From the NCBI GenBank assembly GCA_017469355.1, contig JAFUGM010000035.1, positions 1 to 62,378 on the forward strand: a stretch of DNA of 62,378 nucleotides, read 5' to 3'. This document shows positions 42,190-51,370 of this stretch, one piece after another. Below the pieces are notes generated by a model. The model searched no databases. It had not been told where the DNA came from and worked only from the letters and a program-made list of their open reading frames with translations. Each line of letters starts with the position of its first letter. Position 1 is the first letter of the stretch. Source of the stretch: Solobacterium sp. (GTDB lineage Bacteria; Bacillota_I; Bacilli_A; Erysipelotrichales; Erysipelotrichaceae). A program made the position numbers and the translations under genes.

Positions 42190-42633
42190 ATGGTTAAGAA
42201 AAAACTGAACGGGCAGGAAGGCTCGGTAAATCTTCTGGAGTTTGGACTGATTACGGCGATTGTACTTATGGCCGCAGTCTATTTCTTTCTTGGTGGTTCG
42301 TGGATGAAAATCCGCATGAATCATGGAAATGATTCTCTGGCAGTCAATACGGCAGACTCGGTTGCCAGAATCAATTCCAATAATGGATTGAATTGTGTCG
42401 TTGACGGATGTGGGTCTTCCGGACATTGTCCGCACTGGTCTTCCATTGGCTATATTGGTTATTTCGATAATGTGGCGAATAAGATTGTCGGTGAAAAGCC
42501 AAAAGGCTATAACGAATACTCCACGATGGAGATCGACCGAAACCAGTTTCATGGGGACCCTGGAACGATGGTAATTAAGGTCATTGCCAAAGAAGGAGAG
42601 ATGGTGCTCTCCTGGGAGCTGGGAAGACAATGA
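42190..42633 (+). CDS. Pilin-like or pilus accessory protein
   Basis: The 147-residue protein starts MVKKKLNGQEG, then SVNLLEFGLITAIVLMAAVY, a hydrophobic helix with Glu six residues after Gly. This looks like a prepilin site of unusual type, between type IVa (Glu5) and Flp-like patterns. The rest is soluble, with a CxxxxC...C cluster (CVVDGCGSSGHC). It overlaps the prepilin peptidase start, as if co-regulated with its processing enzyme. A minor pilin or PilP-like accessory role is plausible. ATG 42190 is used because the longer frame crosses the palindrome. Confidence 0.6.
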   Translation: MVKKKLNGQEGSVNLLEFGLITAIVLMAAVYFFLGGSWMKIRMNHGNDSLAVNTADSVARINSNNGLNCVVDGCGSSGHCPHWSSIGYIGYFDNVANKIVGEKPKGYNEYSTMEIDRNQFHGDPGTMVIKVIAKEGEMVLSWELGRQ

Positions 42634-43415
42634 GTCTTGCGCTGTTTGACCCCTGGATGCGGGTAGTACTGCTTGTATTTACCTTTCTGCTTGGCAGTGT
42701 CTTTGCCAGTTTTTTTGCGTGTGTTGGTGGTCGGATCGCTTCAAAGCGGGATTGGGTCAAAGAACGCAGTATCTGTGAATCCTGTGGTCATGAACTTAGC
42801 CCCAGGGATCTGGTTCCTGTATTCTCCTATCTTTGTTCAAGAGGGAAGTGCCGCTATTGCGGGGCAAAGATTCCCATCAGCTGCCTGATCTATGAAGTGG
42901 TGCTTGGCTTGTATTGGGTCATTGCGTTATTTCGCTTTGGGGTTAGCATAGAGACATTACGGTGTATGGGTCTCTCAGGGCTTCTGCTGGGATTATCAGT
43001 CGTGGATCTTGAGATATATGAAATACCGGATGGATTCATTCTTGCGGGAATTATCTTCTGGGCAATTACAGCACCCTTCATGCCGGGAAGCTTGCTTGCG
43101 GAAGTGAAGCGGGGTCTAATTGGTGGCCTTTCGATTGGCGGTGGGATGTTAGTACTATCATTGATCTTTGATCGGATTGTGAAAAAGGACAGCCTTGGCG
43201 GCGGAGACATCAAGCTGTTCTTCATGACTGGCCTTTATATGGGCGCTCTTACCGGCTTTTTCAACCTCATACTTTCCTGTTTGGTGGGTTTGGTTTTCGT
43301 GGTATTATTAAAAAAGTCAAAAATACCATTTGGCCCGTCCATCAGTATTGCGACATGCATTTCGATGTTATGGGGATCGATGGTAGTTTTCTGGTATCTG
43401 GGGTTATTTTTGTGA
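42630..43415 (+). CDS. pilD: Prepilin peptidase PilD
   Basis: The 261-residue polytopic aspartic protease cleaves prepilin leaders and N-methylates the new end. It has the cytoplasmic zinc pairs CESCGHEL and CRYCGAKIP at about residues 49-75, the first catalytic Asp in SVVDLEIYEIPD near 130, and the second in GGGDIK near 192. Length and about eight helices match the family. It overlaps the preceding pilin-like gene by four bases and is followed after 12 bases by pilM. It should process the pilin at 26630 and the long pilin-like proteins. Confidence 0.93.
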   Translation: MSLALFDPWMRVVLLVFTFLLGSVFASFFACVGGRIASKRDWVKERSICESCGHELSPRDLVPVFSYLCSRGKCRYCGAKIPISCLIYEVVLGLYWVIALFRFGVSIETLRCMGLSGLLLGLSVVDLEIYEIPDGFILAGIIFWAITAPFMPGSLLAEVKRGLIGGLSIGGGMLVLSLIFDRIVKKDSLGGGDIKLFFMTGLYMGALTGFFNLILSCLVGLVFVVLLKKSKIPFGPSISIATCISMLWGSMVVFWYLGLFL

Positions 43416-43427
43416 TCGGGAGTAATT

Positions 43428-44423
43428 ATGGCAAAGAGTATATTGGGAATTGAGTTTGGCTCCAGCCGGATAAAGATTTCCGAAGTGAAAAACGGAAATG
43501 TGGTCCGGTTTGTAAAAGAAGATATGCCCGAAAATATCATTCAGGGAGGGGAAGTCGTCTCCTGGGATGCGTTATCCGAGTTCATGTCTCAGCTGATAAA
43601 GAAGAGCCGCTTCGGTACGAAGAATGTCGCACTGGTCGTGCCGGATTCGGTGACCTATACCAGACGTCTTTCGCTTCCGTTAATGACTGCAGCACAGCTG
43701 AAGGTGAACCTTCCCTATGAATTCCGTGACTTCATCTCGGATGACAAGGATGCGTTTATCTATGATTATGCGGTGGTTGGAATTGAGCAGGATGAAAACG
43801 GTACGGATACCGGGCTCGATGTACTTGCGGTTGCGATCCGTAAGGAACTGATGGAGAACTACAGGAATCTGTTTCATTCCCTGCGGATGAAGCTGGTTAT
43901 GGCGGCACCACAATGCCTTGCGTTTGGGTCGTTGATTAATCAGATTCGGCCAGAACTTTCCGATCGGGATTTCATTATTCTGGATCTTGGCTATTCCGCA
44001 ACCCGCATCAACATCTTCTCCCAAGGGATCTTCGATACCACCCGTTCGATTGAACTTGGGTGTCAGGCATTGGCACGTCGAGTAGCGGATACGCTTGGTT
44101 GTGATGAACATATCGCAGCGCTGTATCTGGTACAGAATACCAATGGTGTCATGGATACTGAAGGCCCAAGAGATGTCTGCGGAGATATCGCGGTCGATGT
44201 TATGCGGGCGGTAAACTACTATACATATGAGCGCAGAGACAACACACTGGAAACTATTTATGTCTGCGGCGGGGGTGCCTTGATCCCTCAGTTAGTAGAA
44301 GAACTGCGGGACAGTGTTCCGTTAGAGATCGTATCACTGGCAGAGTTCGCGGATGATTCAGCAGATGAGGACGCATTGACCAATGGTCCTGCTTCCGTAG
44401 GAATCTGCTGGAATGGAAAGTAG
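43428..44423 (+). CDS. pilM: Type IV pilus assembly protein PilM
   Basis: The 331-residue actin-like cytoplasmic protein begins GIEFGSSRIKISEV, the PilM/FtsA phosphate-1 motif. It continues with VVPDSVTYTRRLSLP near 70 and FIILDLGYSATRINIF near 180, and ends with an adenosine-type motif VCGGGALIPQL near 277. PilM binds the N-terminal tail of PilN and links the motor to the alignment complex. It lies between pilD and pilN with short gaps. Confidence 0.88.
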   Translation: MAKSILGIEFGSSRIKISEVKNGNVVRFVKEDMPENIIQGGEVVSWDALSEFMSQLIKKSRFGTKNVALVVPDSVTYTRRLSLPLMTAAQLKVNLPYEFRDFISDDKDAFIYDYAVVGIEQDENGTDTGLDVLAVAIRKELMENYRNLFHSLRMKLVMAAPQCLAFGSLINQIRPELSDRDFIILDLGYSATRINIFSQGIFDTTRSIELGCQALARRVADTLGCDEHIAALYLVQNTNGVMDTEGPRDVCGDIAVDVMRAVNYYTYERRDNTLETIYVCGGGALIPQLVEELRDSVPLEIVSLAEFADDSADEDALTNGPASVGICWNGK

Positions 44424-44437
44424 GAGGAGACAGGGAA

Positions 44438-45070
44438 ATGAGTGAGAAAAAACAGAGTTTCCTCTCGCAGGAGATCTCCTTCGGAAAAAAAGGTGGAAAA
44501 TCCGGGCGAGGAAAGTATCCTGATAAGACGTATATCAACCTGGTACAGGATGAAAACAAGGGGAGTAACCGCCGGGCCATCCTCTGGTTCTTAGTGTTCC
44601 TGGTCTTCCTTGGCATCTTCACTAAGTTTGCGGTGCTGGATCAATTGGACAAGGTCGCCCAGGCAGAGCGTCAATACCGTTTGATGGAAACACAGGTACG
44701 TGCCGTACAGGAAGCTAACAGTGAATATGATGCGGTTAAGGCAGAGTATGACGAAGTGACGGACTGGTATATGACAGAGGATGAGAAGTCCGAAGTGGAT
44801 AAGTCGAATGTCTTCCGGATGTTGGAAGATGACATGATGCCATATGTTGGTATTCAATCCGTTCAGATTGCTGGAAATACGATCGCGGTACAGACTACAG
44901 TTACAGATCTTCAGACGGTATCCATGTTTCTGAGCCGGCTTCAGAATGACAGCCGGAACGGATTCGTTACCGTGACTACGGCCTCCGCAAACAACGGCAA
45001 GGAAGAAACAAAGAATGATGTTATCGCATCGGTCGTCATTACTTACGGCGGCACGGAAGGGGGTAACTGA
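44438..45070 (+). CDS. pilN: Type IV pilus assembly protein PilN
   Basis: The 210-residue bitopic protein has a short cytoplasmic tail with YINLVQDE near residue 30, resembling the PilM-binding INLLP motif of PilN, then one membrane helix at about 50-70, a coiled coil and a small ferredoxin-like outer domain. It should dimerise with PilO. AGGAGG precedes the ATG. The Gly/Lys-rich extension before the INLV motif is longer than in most PilN proteins. Confidence 0.8.
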   Translation: MSEKKQSFLSQEISFGKKGGKSGRGKYPDKTYINLVQDENKGSNRRAILWFLVFLVFLGIFTKFAVLDQLDKVAQAERQYRLMETQVRAVQEANSEYDAVKAEYDEVTDWYMTEDEKSEVDKSNVFRMLEDDMMPYVGIQSVQIAGNTIAVQTTVTDLQTVSMFLSRLQNDSRNGFVTVTTASANNGKEETKNDVIASVVITYGGTEGGN

Positions 45071-45072
45071 TC

Positions 45073-45717
45073 ATGTTGAAACGGGAATTCAGCGCGAAAG
45101 AAAAGATTCTGATCCTGGTCGCAGCGATTCTGGCATTAGGCCTCATCTATTACAACTTTGTCTATAAATATTTCCAGAATCAGATGGTATTGTATGATAC
45201 CGCAACCCTGGAAGATCAGCTGATCATCGAGCAGTCCAAAGCAAACCGGATCTCACAGATGAAGCAGATCATTGAGGAATCAAAAGACCGTGTTACCGGA
45301 GACCTCTCCGTTTATAACAACCAGTCGGCAGAGATCATCGAAATGGGTATGATCTTTGACGAAGATGGGAATAATGTCAGTATCTCCTGGAGTGACCCGG
45401 TGCTCAGTGGAACGATTATCCGCCGGGATGTGAATATCACATTCCGTGCCTCCTCCTACCAGAACTTCAAAAATATTCTGCGTAAGATGAGTGAAATGCG
45501 TTACCGCTGCCTGATTCGAAATGTAACGGTATCAGCCGCAACCCAGAACGCGGAGGGCGGTGTAGAGAAGGCGGAAGAATTAAACGCTTCGATCTCCGTT
45601 ACCTTCTTTGAAACCTCGGAAGGAGCGTCCAGCCTGGCAGGTCTTACGATTGACAATGCGGGTGGAACCGATCTTTCTGACAGTGAGCTGGCACAGCGTG
45701 CCCATGCGTATGACTGA
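45073..45717 (+). CDS. pilO: Type IV pilus assembly protein PilO
   Basis: The 214-residue protein has a short N-tail, one membrane helix at about 10-30, a coiled coil at 35-75 and a C-terminal alpha/beta domain, the PilO plan. It starts three bases after pilN and ends the operon at a strong terminator. The monoderm system has no PilP/PilQ. The PilN-PilO pair aligns the platform and motor. Confidence 0.78.
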   Translation: MLKREFSAKEKILILVAAILALGLIYYNFVYKYFQNQMVLYDTATLEDQLIIEQSKANRISQMKQIIEESKDRVTGDLSVYNNQSAEIIEMGMIFDEDGNNVSISWSDPVLSGTIIRRDVNITFRASSYQNFKNILRKMSEMRYRCLIRNVTVSAATQNAEGGVEKAEELNASISVTFFETSEGASSLAGLTIDNAGGTDLSDSELAQRAHAYD

Positions 45718-45722
45718 TTCTG

Positions 45723-45745
45723 ACCCGGAGAAATCCGGGTTTTAT
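45723..45745 (+). terminator. Terminator of the second pilus operon
   Basis: ACCCGGA at 45723-45729 pairs with TCCGGGT at 45734-45740 around a GAAA loop, followed by TTTATT. Confidence 0.8.
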
Positions 45746-45781
45746 TCTGCTTTTTTATGAAATTACGGTAGAATGGATGCG

Positions 45782-46750
45782 ATGAAACAGATACCGAAAC
45801 TATATATTGTGATTCCCTGCTATAACGAAGAGAAGGTATTACCGATTACCGCACCGTTATTTCTGGAGGAATTGAATCATCTGATTGCGGCAGAGAAGGT
45901 TGACCCGGACAGCCGGATTCTTTTCGTCAACGACGGAAGTAAGGATCGTACCTGGGAGTTGATTCAGGAATATGCAGGACAGGATGCGAAATACATTGGA
46001 ATTTCCCAATCCCGCAACCGTGGTCACCAGAGTACGGTGCTGGCGGGGCTGTTAGAGTCAAAGGATAAGTGTGATATTACCATTTCGATTGATTGTGATG
46101 GGCAGGATGATATCTCCGTCATGGAACAGATGGTAGATGCGTATCTGGATGGTTGTGAGATTGTCTATGGTGTCCGATCCAACCGGGACAGCGATACCTG
46201 GTTCAAGCGCACCTCTGCGGAAAGCTTCTATAAGATCATGAATCGGATGGGCGTGGAAACCGTATTCAACCATGCGGATTACCGTCTTGTGTCTTCGCGG
46301 GTACTGAACCAGTTTGCGGATTATGAAGAAGTGAATATCTTCCTCCGTGGCATGTTTCCATTAGTGGGGTTTAAGAGTACGAGTGTTTACTATGAGCGAC
46401 ATGAGCGTCTGGCGGGGGAAAGTCATTATCCACTGAAGAAAATGATTGGCCTTGCGGTTGATGGTATTACCAGTCTTTCCATTGAACCGATTCATCTGAT
46501 CGCAAAGATGGGCGTAGGAATTTCCGTGATCGGTATTGTTGGAATCATCTGGGTATTGATTCGTGCCTTCACAGGTCATACCGTTGTCGGATGGGCTTCC
46601 ATGATGTGTATCATCTTCTTCCTTGGGGGTCTTGTGCTGTTAAGCCTTGGGGTGATTGGGGAATATGTTGGTAAGACGTATCTGGAAACCAAGCACCGGC
46701 CTCGCTATATTATTTCCGAAACGACGGAAGACCTGCACAGCGACAATTGA
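45782..46750 (+). CDS. Glycosyltransferase family 2, DPM/GtrB-like
   Basis: The 322-residue protein has a GT-A domain (VIPCYNEEKVLP at the start, FVNDGSKDRTW near 45, SIDCDGQDD near 100 with the metal-binding acidic residues) followed by two C-terminal membrane helices at about 230-290. This is the polyprenyl-phosphate glucosyl- or mannosyltransferase layout. It would load a sugar onto undecaprenyl phosphate for GT-C enzymes such as YfhO or DUF6056 proteins. TAGAAT at 45769-45774 lies seven bases before the ATG at 45782, so the mRNA may be leaderless; 45773 is the alternative start. Confidence 0.85.
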   Translation: MKQIPKLYIVIPCYNEEKVLPITAPLFLEELNHLIAAEKVDPDSRILFVNDGSKDRTWELIQEYAGQDAKYIGISQSRNRGHQSTVLAGLLESKDKCDITISIDCDGQDDISVMEQMVDAYLDGCEIVYGVRSNRDSDTWFKRTSAESFYKIMNRMGVETVFNHADYRLVSSRVLNQFADYEEVNIFLRGMFPLVGFKSTSVYYERHERLAGESHYPLKKMIGLAVDGITSLSIEPIHLIAKMGVGISVIGIVGIIWVLIRAFTGHTVVGWASMMCIIFFLGGLVLLSLGVIGEYVGKTYLETKHRPRYIISETTEDLHSDN

Positions 46751-46758
46751 ATCTATAA

Positions 46759-46795
46759 AAAACACAGTCTGTAGAAGAATCGCAGGCTGTGTTTT
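46759..46795. terminator. Bidirectional terminator
   Basis: AAAACACAG at 46759-46767 pairs with CTGTGTTTT at 46787-46795, serving the convergent GT2 and mannose-1-phosphate guanylyltransferase genes. Confidence 0.75.
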
Positions 46796-46808
46796 ACTGA
46801 TGCTTGTT

Positions 46809-48086
46809 TTAAGGCTCGTAGTCGGGCTCGATTTCAAATTCAATCATGGTTTCAATCAGTTCAATGTCGGTATCCGCATTGATCTGCCATTTTTCTCCAT
46901 CCTGAATGGTGAAGATCGTTCCCGGTTTCATGGCTTCTCCTGCCCCATGTAATACGGTCAGTGTCTTCCGTACGCCAACATCGGTCTTGATCGTAACGGA
47001 GGAGCCGGCTTTTACCGTAAGCAGGGAAGTTTCACTGTGATCCGAGCGGTAGAGCACTTCCTTTCCGCCATAGCGCTTCCCGATGACTCTAGGTTCAAAC
47101 CAGACATCATCTACCCGTTCCTTAAGCAGAGATTCCTTGTCTTTACTGCAGACAAGAATTCCATCTCTTCCGGCTGCGACAACCATGTCATGAACACCGA
47201 TCGCAAGGACCGGGATATCCAGATGATTGACGATCAGGGAGTTGCGGCAGGAGTTATCCCGCACGACCTGGCCAACCGTCGCATTGCCAAGGAGATTGGC
47301 GATATTATTCCAGGTTCCCGCATCGGCCCATTTGCCATGATAACGGAGAACGGAAATGCTGGATTCCCGCTCTACAACCGCGTAGTCGAAACTGACTGCT
47401 TTGAGCTCTGGATAATGCTGGACTAAGTAAGAATAGCTGGAATTGCCAAAGACACGTTCTGCCCTCTTTAACAGATAATTCAACCGGCAGGCAAATACTC
47501 CCGCATTCCATAGCGCATGATCTTGTTCGATATACCGGGTTGCGGTAGAACGGTCCGGTTTTTCTTTAAATTCCTTTACATCAGAAACAGGATCCTCACT
47601 GGCAGGGATGATATATCCGTATTTTTCACTTGGTTCATCGGGTTCGATTCCCATCAGAACAAGATTGGAACGGCCGCTCTCCACGATCTTGCCAAGCTCG
47701 AAGAGGCTCTCATAGAACGAGTGATCCGCATAGCTGTCAACCGAAAAGATAACAACCGGCTCTTCCGGGTCAACCCGATCATGGTCTTTAAGGTATGATG
47801 CGGCTAGTGAAATCGCCGGAAAAGTATCACGGCGGCTTGGCTCTTCGGTCATACTGACATCATAGCCAAGCTGACTGCGTACTTCCTCGGTCTGAATTCG
47901 ACCAGAGGCGATCGTTACCTGGATATCCGGATCGATTTCATGGATTTCACCAATGACCCGTTCCAGCATTGAACGGTAACCGCCGTTACCATCATCAAAT
48001 AAGCGTATGAACTGCTTGGAGTGAACATTATTGGAAATGGGCCAGAGACGTTTTCCGCCGCCTCCGCATAACAGAATCATTCTCAT
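46809..48086 (-). CDS. manC: Mannose-1-phosphate guanylyltransferase
   Basis: The roughly 425-residue enzyme makes GDP-mannose from mannose-1-phosphate and GTP. The N-terminal nucleotidyltransferase site is LLCGGGGKRLWPISN, then SKQFIRLF, with FSVDSYADH near 118, FKEKPDR near 175 and WNAGVFACR near 190. A C-terminal cupin-like region (about 320-425) replaces the phosphomannose isomerase domain of bifunctional ManC/AlgA; it keeps the SVTIKTDVGVRKTLTVLHG pattern. ATG 48086 is preferred because the motif begins right there. It would feed the glycan and the adjacent GT2. Confidence 0.85.
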   Translation of the reverse strand: MRMILLCGGGGKRLWPISNNVHSKQFIRLFDDGNGGYRSMLERVIGEIHEIDPDIQVTIASGRIQTEEVRSQLGYDVSMTEEPSRRDTFPAISLAASYLKDHDRVDPEEPVVIFSVDSYADHSFYESLFELGKIVESGRSNLVLMGIEPDEPSEKYGYIIPASEDPVSDVKEFKEKPDRSTATRYIEQDHALWNAGVFACRLNYLLKRAERVFGNSSYSYLVQHYPELKAVSFDYAVVERESSISVLRYHGKWADAGTWNNIANLLGNATVGQVVRDNSCRNSLIVNHLDIPVLAIGVHDMVVAAGRDGILVCSKDKESLLKERVDDVWFEPRVIGKRYGGKEVLYRSDHSETSLLTVKAGSSVTIKTDVGVRKTLTVLHGAGEAMKPGTIFTIQDGEKWQINADTDIELIETMIEFEIEPDYEP

Positions 48087-48236
48087 AATAACAGTCCTCA
48101 ACCTTCGTAATCATTATAACGGGAAGAGGTCCCTTGCGACTATAGCAGGGTGGGTCAAAAATCCCCTGCCACAATGAAACTTTCCCGTCATGCATGTTGG
48201 TTTTATTGTATGATGATTCATGCAGGAACTCTTTAT

Positions 48237-51104
48237 ATGGCTAGTATAAAAGAGCTATTTCAAACGATTCTTCATTTTTTCCGGCTCGATAAGAAGAGCC
48301 CTTTTGTACGTGACTGGGTCGATAGGAATAACATGCGCGCTTCCATCGCGATAACGATCTATACCGTAATCATGGAGCGGTTCATGTATAACCGGACGGT
48401 GATGTTGTGGGGGTTAATTCCAAGAAATCTCTACAATACCGCATTCTATGTCCTTGGCTTCAGTACACTGCAGTTATTTATCGTAGCGCTTCTGTATCTT
48501 TCTGGTAAGGTACGCAGCCATCGCTTAACCGCCATCAGCCTATCTATCTTTGTGCTTGCGTGCTGTATTGTCGGGCAGGGGATTTCCGTCTACGACTATG
48601 CGATTGGAAAACAGACGATCGTCTTCCTTCCGTTAGTCGCATGGATTTTCGCATTATTACTGTTGAATCCGTTTGCCAGCGGGATTCTCGCCTGGCTGAG
48701 TTTCATGGTGATCCCGGATTATACGAATAACCGGATTATCATTTCCACGTATGTAGACCGTATCCTGATTGTCTTTGCGGTCATGTTAATCATCATTTCC
48801 ATTGTGCGCTGGGTTTCCCAAATTCGCAGTGCCGAAGGGGATGAGAAACTCAATCAGATGAACACCCGTCTGGAACATATTTCAAGGCGCGATGAATTGA
48901 CCGCAGTCAAAAATCGTCATGGGCTTCAGACAGATACCGATGGGTTGATTGGCAAAGAGATCTTCTTAGTCATGTCGGATATTGATGACTTCAAATACTA
49001 TAACGACACCTATGGCCATGACACGGGTGACCTTATTCTGAAACATATGTCCGATACTATGGTTCAGGTATTCGGGGATGAAGCGGTATACCGGTTTGGC
49101 GGAGATGAATTCCTGTTAATTGTAAGAGATGGCAGTGAAGCAGAGCTGATTTCCCGACTCAAGGAATGGAAACAGGCCTTCCATAGCTTCGTGCTTGAAG
49201 GAAAGACGCTTCATCTTTCTTCAACCTCCGGTTATGCGATGGGCAAGGTTCATGCGCCTTCCGATCTTTCTGCCATGGTTTCGCTTGCGGACGCGAAGCT
49301 GTATGAGGGAAAGATGAACCATAAGGGTGGAATTTCCGGAGAAGCATATGACCCGGAAAAGAAGAACGAGGGATCTAAGCTCAGTCGACTGGAATCCGGC
49401 TTACGCAGTGGGGAAGTGGATGGATTAACAAAACTGCCCAATATGTTCTATTTCCGCTCCCGAGCGGAATTAACCGTCGATGTGCTTCGCTCCTCCAATC
49501 ACGAACCCGTACTTGTGTATATCAATATTGCCGGATTCAAGGACTATAACCGGAAGTTTGGCTTTGAGGCAGGGGATGACCTGTTGAAGCAGTTAGCAGA
49601 GTTATTGACGGTAACGTTTGATCAGGATCTAGTATGTCGGTTTGCGGATGATCACTTTGCGGTAATTACCTCCGATGGGACGATTGAAGAAGAAATTAAG
49701 GAAGTAAACCAGAAACTGCAGGAACGTGCGGGTTCCAATGCGAAGGTTTCGGTTCAGGCAGGGTTATACCGACTGAGCGATGAGACGGTGGATGTCTCCT
49801 TAGCCTGTGATTGCGCGCGTCAGGCTATGGCAAATCACCATGGGTCGGAGATTGTCGGATGGTATGACGAAGAAATGCGTGCCAATCTGGAACGCAGACA
49901 ATATATTACCGACCACCTGGATGAGGCACTGGAACAGGGCTGGATTGAAAATGAATATCAGCCAATCTTCCGTTCGATTAACCGGAAAGTATGCGGGTTT
50001 GAAGTGCTTCCCCGCTGGAATGACCCAACCTATGGTGTGTTAGAGCCGGAACTGTATGTGCCGATTCTTGAAGAAAGTCGACAGATCAATGAACATGATC
50101 TCTATGTGCTGAAACTTGCGGCAGAAGAATTCCGGATCTATCAGAGTCATACGAAGTCGCCTGTTCCTGTGGTGGTGAATCTTTCCTATCGGGATCTTGA
50201 TCTTGAAGATATCACAGAGCGGATTTTGAGCAGCACGGAAGGCATTGATCATTCCCTGATTCATTTCGATATCAACGCGGCTGCACTTCATAAAATGAAT
50301 CCGCATATCCATCAGGTACTGGAAGAACTTACAACGGAGGGATTCCAGTTCTGGATGGATGGATTTGGCACGGAGAACTCAACCGTGGACATCCTCTATA
50401 ACTTCCAGATGCATGGTGTAAAGATCGATATTCGCATGTTGAGAGAGAAGCGTCATGACTCCAGTTATCTCATTTTCCTCAGCCATATCATCTCCATGTG
50501 TAAACAGATGGGAATTGCGACCCTGGCTCTTGGGGTGGAAACCGAGCAGGAAGCGCAGTTTCTGACGGAAGCAGGCTGTGAATATATGCAGGGGTATTTC
50601 TTCTATGAAAATGTGACCCTGGCAGAATTCAAGGAGCGCAACTTCATCCCTACTCTCCCAACGGAAGATGTAAGTGAAGAGGCTTATTATTCTGCCGTAA
50701 GTCGTGTTGATCTTTCCAAACCCGCAAGACTTGACTATGACGAAGAGATCGAAAGTGTTACGGAAGAACTTCCTGCGGCGATCTGTGAATATCGTGATGG
50801 CACATTCGTTTGTATGACCTCCAACCAGGCCTTCCGATCCTTCCTAAAAACCAGGAAGATCGGAGATGTGGAGGAATTCACCCGGTTGATGAACCGCAGG
50901 GACTACTACATTCATGACATGTTGGAACAGATGAATCAGAAGATTCTTGAGACAAACCGCTGGGAAACCATGGATATCGGTACCGGTGGAAAGGCATGTA
51001 CGTGTTCCTTCCATGTGATTTCACGGAATGACAAGGCACATGCCAACACGATCATTGGTGTCGTTGTGGATATGAATCTTTACCGTGAGGTGAAAGAAGC
51101 CTGA
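48237..51104 (+). CDS. Membrane-bound GGDEF/EAL c-di-GMP protein
   Basis: The roughly 955-residue protein starts with six or so membrane helices (about 35-200). A complete GGDEF domain follows with SDIDDFKYYNDTYGHDTGD near 245 and FGGDEF near 287, then a second degenerate one (FADDHF near 470). The EAL-like domain has lost the signature (FEVLPRWN in place of FEAL.RW near 590, MDGFGTENS in place of DDFG) but keeps ALGVETEQEAQFL and GYFFY. It probably synthesises c-di-GMP, while its EAL part may only bind it. ATG 48237 follows AGGAA. A PAS-like C-terminus is present. Confidence 0.85.
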   Translation: MASIKELFQTILHFFRLDKKSPFVRDWVDRNNMRASIAITIYTVIMERFMYNRTVMLWGLIPRNLYNTAFYVLGFSTLQLFIVALLYLSGKVRSHRLTAISLSIFVLACCIVGQGISVYDYAIGKQTIVFLPLVAWIFALLLLNPFASGILAWLSFMVIPDYTNNRIIISTYVDRILIVFAVMLIIISIVRWVSQIRSAEGDEKLNQMNTRLEHISRRDELTAVKNRHGLQTDTDGLIGKEIFLVMSDIDDFKYYNDTYGHDTGDLILKHMSDTMVQVFGDEAVYRFGGDEFLLIVRDGSEAELISRLKEWKQAFHSFVLEGKTLHLSSTSGYAMGKVHAPSDLSAMVSLADAKLYEGKMNHKGGISGEAYDPEKKNEGSKLSRLESGLRSGEVDGLTKLPNMFYFRSRAELTVDVLRSSNHEPVLVYINIAGFKDYNRKFGFEAGDDLLKQLAELLTVTFDQDLVCRFADDHFAVITSDGTIEEEIKEVNQKLQERAGSNAKVSVQAGLYRLSDETVDVSLACDCARQAMANHHGSEIVGWYDEEMRANLERRQYITDHLDEALEQGWIENEYQPIFRSINRKVCGFEVLPRWNDPTYGVLEPELYVPILEESRQINEHDLYVLKLAAEEFRIYQSHTKSPVPVVVNLSYRDLDLEDITERILSSTEGIDHSLIHFDINAAALHKMNPHIHQVLEELTTEGFQFWMDGFGTENSTVDILYNFQMHGVKIDIRMLREKRHDSSYLIFLSHIISMCKQMGIATLALGVETEQEAQFLTEAGCEYMQGYFFYENVTLAEFKERNFIPTLPTEDVSEEAYYSAVSRVDLSKPARLDYDEEIESVTEELPAAICEYRDGTFVCMTSNQAFRSFLKTRKIGDVEEFTRLMNRRDYYIHDMLEQMNQKILETNRWETMDIGTGGKACTCSFHVISRNDKAHANTIIGVVVDMNLYREVKEA

Positions 51105-51134
51105 CAGGATGATCTGAAATATGTATATAACGAG

Positions 51135-51166
51135 CGAGCAGGGAATCAGCATCCTTGTTCGTTTTT
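51135..51166 (+). terminator. Terminator of the membrane GGDEF gene
   Basis: CGAGCAGGGA at 51135-51144 pairs, with two G-U pairs, with TCCTTGTTCG at 51152-51161, followed by TTTTT. Confidence 0.7.
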
Positions 51167-51273
51167 GTATCGGCTGACAGTAAATTATGTTGATGATGTA
51201 AGCTGGGTTTATTCATCAATGAATCCGATATGATAGAAGACCATTTCTTCTGCGATTTGGACCATCAGATCTC

Positions 51274-51359
51274 AAAGTCGCTTGGAAAAGTGTGTTCTCA
51301 GTAGAAAAAGTCGCTTGGAAAAGTGTGATGAAGGGGACAAAAGTCGCTTGGAAAAGTGT
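51274..51359 (+). repeat. Three direct repeats, exact 33-base period
   Basis: The 20-base unit AAAGTCGCTTGGAAAAGTGT starts at 51274, 51307 and 51340, an exact 33-base period (about three helical turns). The intervening 13-base spacers differ. The last copy ends at a TATAAT (51359-51364), so the array lies directly upstream of the ATPase promoter and may be a regulator binding array. Confidence 0.85.
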
Positions 51360-51364
51360 ATAAT
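51359..51364 (+). promoter_or_regulatory. -10 element directly before the ATPase gene
   Basis: TATAAT is six bases from the ATG at 51371, with no ribosome binding site, so transcription would start at or next to the start codon. No good -35 box is present; the repeat array may substitute for it through an activator. Confidence 0.55.
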
Positions 51365-51370
51365 CTTTGT

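Noticed and set aside
51274-51359. CRISPR array
   Set aside because: Only three repeats of 20 bases with 13-base spacers and no cas genes; the position against a promoter fits a regulatory array better.
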